Assembly: GCF_047511655.1 (NCBI RefSeq)
Contig: NC_133391.1
Span: 124,690,384-124,754,383 of the forward strand
Length of the DNA: 64,000 nucleotides
From: Castor canadensis
Taxonomy: Eukaryota; Chordata; Mammalia; Rodentia; Castoridae
Reading direction: 5' to 3'
Below the pieces are notes generated by a model, which was not told the origin of the DNA, did no database searches, and was given only the letters and a program-made list of their open reading frames with translations. The translations under genes and the position numbers were made by a program. Positions 57,656 through 64,000 of this stretch are shown piece after piece. The first letter of the stretch is position 1, and each line of letters begins with the position of its first letter.

Positions 57656-60530
57656 ACATCATAACACGAATGTTGGATTAGTAGTTCGTTGTCAAAAATT
57701 TTTCCTAAATAAAGCTAGAAACCAATAAGAAACACTACAAAAACTGTATTTTTCATAAATAAAGCTAGAAATCAACAGTAAGAAAAACTACAAAAAATAT
57801 ACAAACACATGGAGACTACACTTTTGAATGATTAGTGGGTTGTCAAAGAAATAAAGAGAGAAATAAAAAATTCCTAGAAGCAAATGAAAATGAAAATAAC
57901 AAACTAGGACCTTTGAGATACAATGGAAGTAGTTCTAAAAGGGAAGTATAAGATACAAATACCTATATTACAAATCAGAAAAACCTAAAGTAAATAACCT
58001 AACAATGTACCTCAAGGTCCTAGAAAAACAAGAACAAAAAGAAACTAATTTTACAAATTAGTAAAAGGAAAGAAATAACAAAATCAGAGCTTAAATGCAA
58101 ACTGAAAGAATGGAAACTGAAAGACTATAAAAGGTCAATGCAATGAAGAGTTAGTTACTTGAAAAAAATATTGACAAACCCTTAGCCAAACTAAGAGGGA
58201 AAAGATCCAAATTAATAAAATTAGAGATGAAAAGGTGACATTACAATAGATACCACTGAATCCAGAGGATATCATTAGGGATTATTTTGAAAGTTTATAT
58301 TCCAATAACTTGGAAAATCTGGAACAGTTGGTACATACTATTAATACATAACCTACCAGAATTTAATGAAGAAAATACAAATAAACAGATCATTAATGAG
58401 CAATAAGAATGAAACAGTAAAAAGACAAACAAAAAACCCTCCCAACAAAGAAAAACCAGATGGACTCACTGTTGAATTCTACCAGACTTTTAAAGAAGAA
58501 TTTATACTAGCATTCCTCAAATTATTTCATAAAATACAAAGGGAAACAACACTTTCAAATTCCCTCTGTGAAGCCAGAATTACCCTGATACTAAAAGGAG
58601 ATGACATAACAAAAAAGGAAAATTATATGCCAATTTCCTTGATGAACACAGATGAAAAAAAAATCCTCAAAAAATACTTGCAAACAAAATTCAATAACAC
58701 ATTAATATCATACATCATAATCAAAAGTGGTTTATTCCAAGAATGTAAGGATGGTTCAACATATGTAAATCAAAAAATATACAACACAGAAACAGAAGAA
58801 CAAAAAAAATCACATGATCATTTCAATAAATGCAGAAAAAGCTTATGAAAAATTCAACATCCCTTCATGACAAAAGCCCTGAAGAAACTAGAAATAGGAG
58901 GAATATTCTTCAACATAAGAAAGGCTATACATGATAAACCTGTAGCCAACATCGTACCAAAGAATTGAAATCATTTCCTGTAAATTCATTAATGAGACAA
59001 GGATGTCTACTCTGTGCATTCAATACAGTACTGGAATTCCTAGCCAGAGCAATAGGAAGAAATAAAAGGGATAAAAGTAGTAAAGGAAAAAGTCAAACTA
59101 TCCCTGTTTGCAGATCATATGATCCTATACTTAAGAAACTCTAAAGACTCAACTACAGTTTGGATATATGGCTCATATTACATAGCCACAGTGACAAAAA
59201 CAGCATGTTACTGGTATAAAAACAGATAAATAGACCTACGGAATGGAAGGTCCAGAAATAAGCTGAAGCAATTACAGCCATCTGACTCTAGACAAAGATA
59301 TAAAAAACACACATTGGAAAAAAGACAGCCTCTTTAACAAGAGATGTTGGGAAAACTGGATATCCACATGTAGAAAACTGAAATTAAATCCTTATCTTTT
59401 ACCCTGTACAAAAATCACTTATATGGAACAAATGCCTTCATATAAGAACTCAAACTTTGAAACTACTACAGGAAAACACTTGAAAATACAGGCATAGGCA
59501 GTTAACTTTCCGAACACAACTTTAATAGATCAGGAAGTAAGAGCAAGAATTGAGAAATAGGATTACATCAAATTAAAAAGCTTCTGTACATCAAAAGAAA
59601 CAACTACCAGATTGACTAAACTGCCTACATAATGCGCTGTCAAAATCTTTGCCAGCTATTCATCAGATAGGGGATTAATATCCAAAATATAAAAAAAGCC
59701 ACATAAGTCAAATACCAAAATAATGAATAATTCATTTGGTAAATGGGAAAATTAACTAAACAGACTTCTCATATGAAGTACAAATGGCCAATAAATAAAT
59801 GGGAAAATGTTCAACATCTTTAGCCATAAAGGAAATGCAAGTCAGAAGTACGCTGAGATTCCACCTTACCCCAGTCAGATAGCTTTTATCAAGAAAACAA
59901 TAACGTGCTGAGGACAATGTGGGGAAACAGTAACTCTCATTCATTGCTAATGGTAACATAGGTGGCTGTAGTGTAGCCACTATAGAAATCAGTATGCAGG
60001 TTCCTCAGACTTTTAAAAATGGAACCCCCATGTGATCCAGCCATACTACTTCTAGATATGTACCTCATATAAGTATCAGCTCACTGTAGAGATACTTATA
60101 TACCTATGTTTATTGGGGCATTATTCACAATAGCCAAATTATAGAAATGAACTAGGTGCTCATCAATGGATGAATGGGTAAAGAAAATATGGTGTATATG
60201 CACAAGTTTTATTCAGCCATTAAGAAAAATGACATTATGTTGTTTGCTGAAAAGTGAATGGACTTGGAGAGCATCTTGTTAAGCAACAATAAGCCAGTTC
60301 CACCAAGACAAGTACTGAATATTTTCTCTTACTTGTGGAAGTTGGGGGGAGGAGGGAAAAGACGTCATGAAAAAAGAGGGGCAGAATACAGAGGTAGAAT
60401 GGGAAGGGAAAGGGGGAAGTGGAGAGGATTGAGAGGGTGTAATGGATGGGTCAACATGATTAAACAGTATGCATGTAAAAATGTCCTAATGAAACACCAG
60501 GCTATGGACAATTAATATACACCATTAAGA
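57656..60530 (+). mobile_element. Old LINE-1, sense, 5'-truncated and decayed
   Basis: The + strand runs from the ORF2 endonuclease-RT linker through the RT (58366-58848 keeps [28 protein letters not shown] and ENYMPISLMN) to the ORF2 C-terminus and 3' UTR (about 60250-60530). Stops and frameshifts are frequent. It is the only large L1 here on the + strand and is older than L1-A to L1-D. Confidence 0.85.
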
Positions 60531-61612
60531 TCTTTTTCCCTAGATTTCACAAAAATCACCTGAGAAAATGAATAAGTAAACTTATGTCTCTTTTTTCTTC
60601 AGTTTTCTCACTTGGGAAATTGGGATACCTTCCCCAGTTCTTGCCCACATTGGAATAAATCATCTGTTTTCTTCTTTTAATAAGGAAAATTAATTGTAAT
60701 GATATTATAAATGCAATAAATGTCAGATTTCTTTCTATAAATTCATATCTATTTCCAACAATTCTTTATTCCAGACAGTAAATCAATTATAACAGTAAAA
60801 ATTAAAAACTAGTCTTTATTGCACATTTACAATATATTTGATAATCTTCTAGTTAAATGAATCACTAAATTACATTTTGAACATGCATTGCACTTTTAGA
60901 TTACTAAAATCAGTAATTTTTTTTATTCTTCAAGTGATTCATCCTGAAACTGGAAAGTATTAATATGGCTCTCTAAAGTATGTATTGGTGGGGGTTAGTC
61001 TCATTGTATTTACTATCCTGTTGCTTATAATAATTAAAAATCTTTCACTGAAGCTATTATTAAGACTGTACAAAAAGGACAGTCAGGCTTTTGGCAATAG
61101 AAGGGACATTAATAGAGATAATTAGAAACCAGAGTGGAATATACCCTGCTTGATTAGTTCCCAGAGAACATGGTTAATCTTTAATGCATATCGTTTGCCT
61201 AAAAATAAGTAGTGATTGACTAAATGTCTTATGAATAAAAAGACTATCTTCCCAGGTTATCGTTTATTTTGTATTTTTACTATTTTTAAGTGGAGGGAAA
61301 AACCTCAGTTTTTTACAGTCAAAATAAGTATAAAAGTGACATCATAAAATTAGAGCCCCAAATCCTGAACCAAGAACTATGAAATTAATAGTGCATTGTT
61401 GCTAAGTGCCAGATAGATTAGCTCTTGAATAAAGTTTAGTTTGTTACATGAAAAACATTAATAAATAAATCCATTATTCTCAGGCTTTCTATAAACACCA
61501 ACAATTTATATAAGCAACATTATAAAATCTTCAAAGCACATTTTAAAAATGTTTAAGCAATAGTTATTTACAACATTTATGATTGTTCAATAGTAGTAAG
61601 GTATGATAGTTC
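60531..61612 (-). other. Probable 3' UTR and flank of the - strand terminal exon
   Basis: On the complement AATAAA occurs near 60816-60821 and near 60766-60771, about 800-850 bases after the stop at 61613. The rest is AT-rich and free of recognised repeats, consistent with a long 3' UTR. This is inference from position and motifs only. Confidence 0.4.
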
Positions 61613-61812
61613 CTAAAACGGAAAGAAAAAATAGCAAAGAAAGCAGAAAACAATGAATCCAATGACCCAGTTCACTGAATAAATATAGATGATCACCATA
61701 TCCATGTCAAACCACCATCCACGGCTGTCGTCTTCAAAATGCAGGTAGTCCATCCTGTGTGCACCATGCGGGAACTGCCTTCGTGTCACTGGAGCTGCCC
61801 GCCTGTGGAAAC
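61613..61812 (-). CDS. Probable terminal exon of an unrecognised small single-pass membrane protein
   Basis: On the complement an acceptor (CATTGCCTAG at 61813, or TTTCCACAG ending at 61803) leads into a clean open frame: a basic segment ([16 protein letters not shown]), an acidic/aromatic stretch ([16 protein letters not shown]) and a C-terminal hydrophobic helix ([20 protein letters not shown]) ending in FFPF and TAG. The exon is clearly more GC-rich than its surroundings, and the protein has the form of a tail-anchored or small integral membrane protein. I do not recognise the family. Upstream exons would lie at higher coordinates or beyond the window; none was found. It could also be a retrocopy fragment, but no poly(A) tract follows. 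Confidence 0.55.
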
Positions 61813-62589
61813 CTAGGCAATGTATGAACAAATTAAGGTTATACAAAGTTTATCTTGATTTCATTGGTGTTGTGTTTCTAACAGTTTTTTTTTTTTTAAA
61901 TGATGAGCCTCTTCTGGCTCTGGGTATTAAAGGTGGGGAGAGTTAGCCATCCAGCTCTGATGTTTACTCGTCCCACGCTATTCATGTCTGTGGGTCTCAG
62001 ACTTCTCGTCTGTACCATCTTATCACGACTTGTGAAGATTAAATTAATGATTTTCATATGACGACATTTTCTAAATTTAAGGTTGTCATTCCAACTGCTG
62101 TTACACCTGCTGTTCGTAACTTCCGATCACCCAACTTACACTTTAGAGCTTCATTCAGTCCAATTTTTTGAGCAAAGTTCTATGAGAAAAATGACTCTTG
62201 TTTTAGCACTGAATAAACTGGATGGGCATAATGGTACTCCTTCCAAGAAAGTTAGCTTTAATTTTCACGTATCTCAAAGCATGGGCCCACTCAAAGACTG
62301 GCTGGTACATAAAAAACAAATCTTGAGAAAGTATAGTCCCTTGTTACATTTCTGGGAAATATTTTATCTTATGAAATGCTGATATTTTTCTTTGTATATA
62401 TGCATGCTAATTACTTAGAGCCTGAGTATAAACTTGTCCAATGACAATCTGTTTTTGTTGGTTGGTCAACATACAATATCTAAGGCATTTAGAAAGTTTT
62501 CTAAGGACTGATAATTCATTTTGACTTACCTCTTGCTTATTTAAAGTATTTGTTTCAGTGTAGGTGTGTGAAAGAGTGGGGACAGCACA

Positions 62590-62648
62590 AAAAACCATGA
62601 TCTCTACCTCCTGAGTAGCTGTAGATTTGAGCCACTGTACCTGGCCTG
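62590..62648 (-). mobile_element. B1-like SINE fragment
   Basis: CCATGATCTCTACCTCCTGA, GTAGCTGTAGATTTGAGCCA and CTGTACCTGGCCTG are the end of an inverted B1-like unit; the rest is missing. Confidence 0.55.
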
Positions 62649-63603
62649 TTTCATCTTTTTTAACAATTGAGTGATGTTAAATGTCATGCTCCATATCAGG
62701 TAGCTTATTTAGAAAGCAAGGTTGCATTCACCTGAGTCCCAGTGTAATTATTTAAAGTCAAAGCTCTTTAGTTAGGAACAATCCTATTTTGCTGTTTACA
62801 TATGTTTAATTATACCTTATATTTACTAGAAATATTTAGATTTAAACACGAAAGAAGGAAGTGATAAAGATGAACTAAATGATGTTTTAGAATAAATTGC
62901 AGATATATTTCAAATAGGTTTGATAATTTCTAATTGATTTTCCTATCATATTGGATTTGATTTTAATTATTAAGTTTTACAACTTACAAAAAGCTTCATT
63001 AGGATAATGTGTAAGTCCTCTTTTATTGTTGCTTTCATTGGCATTATTAGTATTATCTTCAAACTGATTTCTTTCTATGATTCTGCTTAAGTTCTTTTGT
63101 GCTGGAAGTTTAGCTAAAACTACACAACACAATCTTCTTAGCTGAGCATTTGTAAACTTTCATATATTGCAACATGTGGAAAATAAGCAAATCAATGAAG
63201 TCAGCCCTTTTGTGTCAAACTTCAGTTTTTCCTAACATCACACAACCATCATGACAACCCAGTGTCAGGCCTCACTAAGAATTACTAAAACTTCTTTTTC
63301 CTCCTATTTAGAATAACATAAACTTTAATGTTATCTTTCCACATTCCACTGGAGCACCTTTCACTCAACTGCAAGCACTCTATTTGGGAGAGCATCTGAC
63401 AAGGAAATTTCAACCTCAACAGCTTTTCTGGACTAACTACTATTTTCAAAATGTGGTATTTGTGTAGGAGAAAGAGGGAATGGGAAGAGTTTTTTTTTTT
63501 TTTTAATTTAAATATCCTACTGCATCAACACAAGTATTCCCCAAAGCTTCTTCACAAATACTGGCTAGGGATCAGGTAATATTGTTATTGGAAATAATTA
63601 TTA
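62649..63603. other. Non-coding stretch
   Basis: AT-rich; no exon or named repeat recognised. It may be intronic to the - strand gene whose last exon is at 61613-61812. Confidence 0.3.
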
Positions 63604-63948
63604 TTAAGAATATGCTGTTTTTTTCTGCCCATAAGGATTATGTACAGGCCTTAGGTTCTTCAGATTCAAAGTTTCAGTTGCTTGGGTCAAAGGCGTACTA
63701 GTATTAATGGTACAGTTGCAGAAAACAGGAGAGCCAGAGTAGATAGGCACAAAAGATGACTGGTGCCTTCTGAGTAGAGTACCACACCTGCTGGTGTCCC
63801 TTGACAGCCTCAATTCTCTCTTGGCATAACAATATCCTTGTGAATGTTGACTTTCTTTATTGATGGCATGAAGGAAAAAGGCAGCAGTGAGGAAGATATT
63901 GCATTGAAAAATCCCCAGGTCTGATGCCAGAAGGTGATGTTGGCCCAT
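63604..63948 (-). other. Open frame of 114 codons, not recognised
   Basis: The complement has an open frame with five Cys and an internal NCTINTSTP stretch (two N-glycosylation-type sequons). No domain or family is recognised and the mixed composition suggests old repeat or LTR debris as readily as an exon. No matching splice sites were established with the exon at 61613-61812. Confidence 0.15.
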
Positions 63949-64000
63949 TCTGGCTTAGGCAAAGCTTTTATTGGCAGAGCAACTAATGATCACTGGATGG

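Noticed and set aside
60258..60515. 85-codon + strand open frame, Gly/Arg-rich
   Set aside because: It lies in the purine-rich 3' UTR of the old + strand L1.

Overview
The window is nuclear DNA of a placental mammal, very probably a rodent. It is AT-rich, has spliced coding exons with canonical GT/AG borders, LINE-1 at every age, and a SINE that joins an ID-type (tRNA-Ala-like) unit to one or two B1-like (7SL-derived) units. That SINE type, with the T-rich, C-rich L1 3' ends, fits a beaver/geomyoid lineage such as Castor; the species is inference. There is no bacterial, viral or CRISPR content.

The main gene is on the + strand, in seven exons from 11249 to 47208. It encodes a metallophosphatase of the UshA/CD73 (5'-nucleotidase) superfamily, closest in motif layout to proteins annotated in vertebrates as 'mannosylglucosyl-3-phosphoglycerate phosphatase-like'. 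The first visible exon (11249-11400, 'RFATAVK...SGN') lies 27.6 kb upstream of the GNHE exon (39016-39600) and joins it in perfect phase. The remaining exons carry the GGHDH motif and the whole C-terminal 5'-nucleotidase domain, ending at 47208. All splice sites are canonical and all phases agree, but two lesions stand out: the metal-bridging Asp of the 'SGD' motif is Asn (11307-11309), and there is an in-frame TGA at 39360-39362. It is best read as a recently inactivated or polymorphic gene. The 5' exon(s) with the D-x-H motif were not found and probably lie left of the window.

Layout. 1-8700: an old L1 interrupted by near full-length L1-A (1172-7559, 29-bp target-site duplication) and a SINE. 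8700-12500: a Tigger fragment, the first visible exon, a MIR and a tiny 5'-truncated L1. 12584-19477: full-length L1-B. 22700-24830: SINEs and old L1. 24840-30159: L1-C, which has lost its reverse-transcriptase region. 30900-32050: a decayed C2H2 zinc-finger pseudogene (- strand). 32100-34520: SINE, then old L1 with 5'-truncated L1-D nested in it. 34840-38050: L2, old L1, MER2-like element. 39016-47500: the six 3' exons of the phosphatase. 48400-53060: SINE and ancient DNA-transposon/LTR remnants. 53110-55431: a processed MED28 pseudogene carrying a B1 insertion. 57660-60530: old + strand L1. 61613-61812: a probable - strand terminal exon of an unrecognised small membrane protein, with plausible poly(A) signals near 60770-60820.

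The four younger L1s all lie antisense to the phosphatase gene; B, C and D sit inside its 27.6-kb intron. None has intact ORFs.
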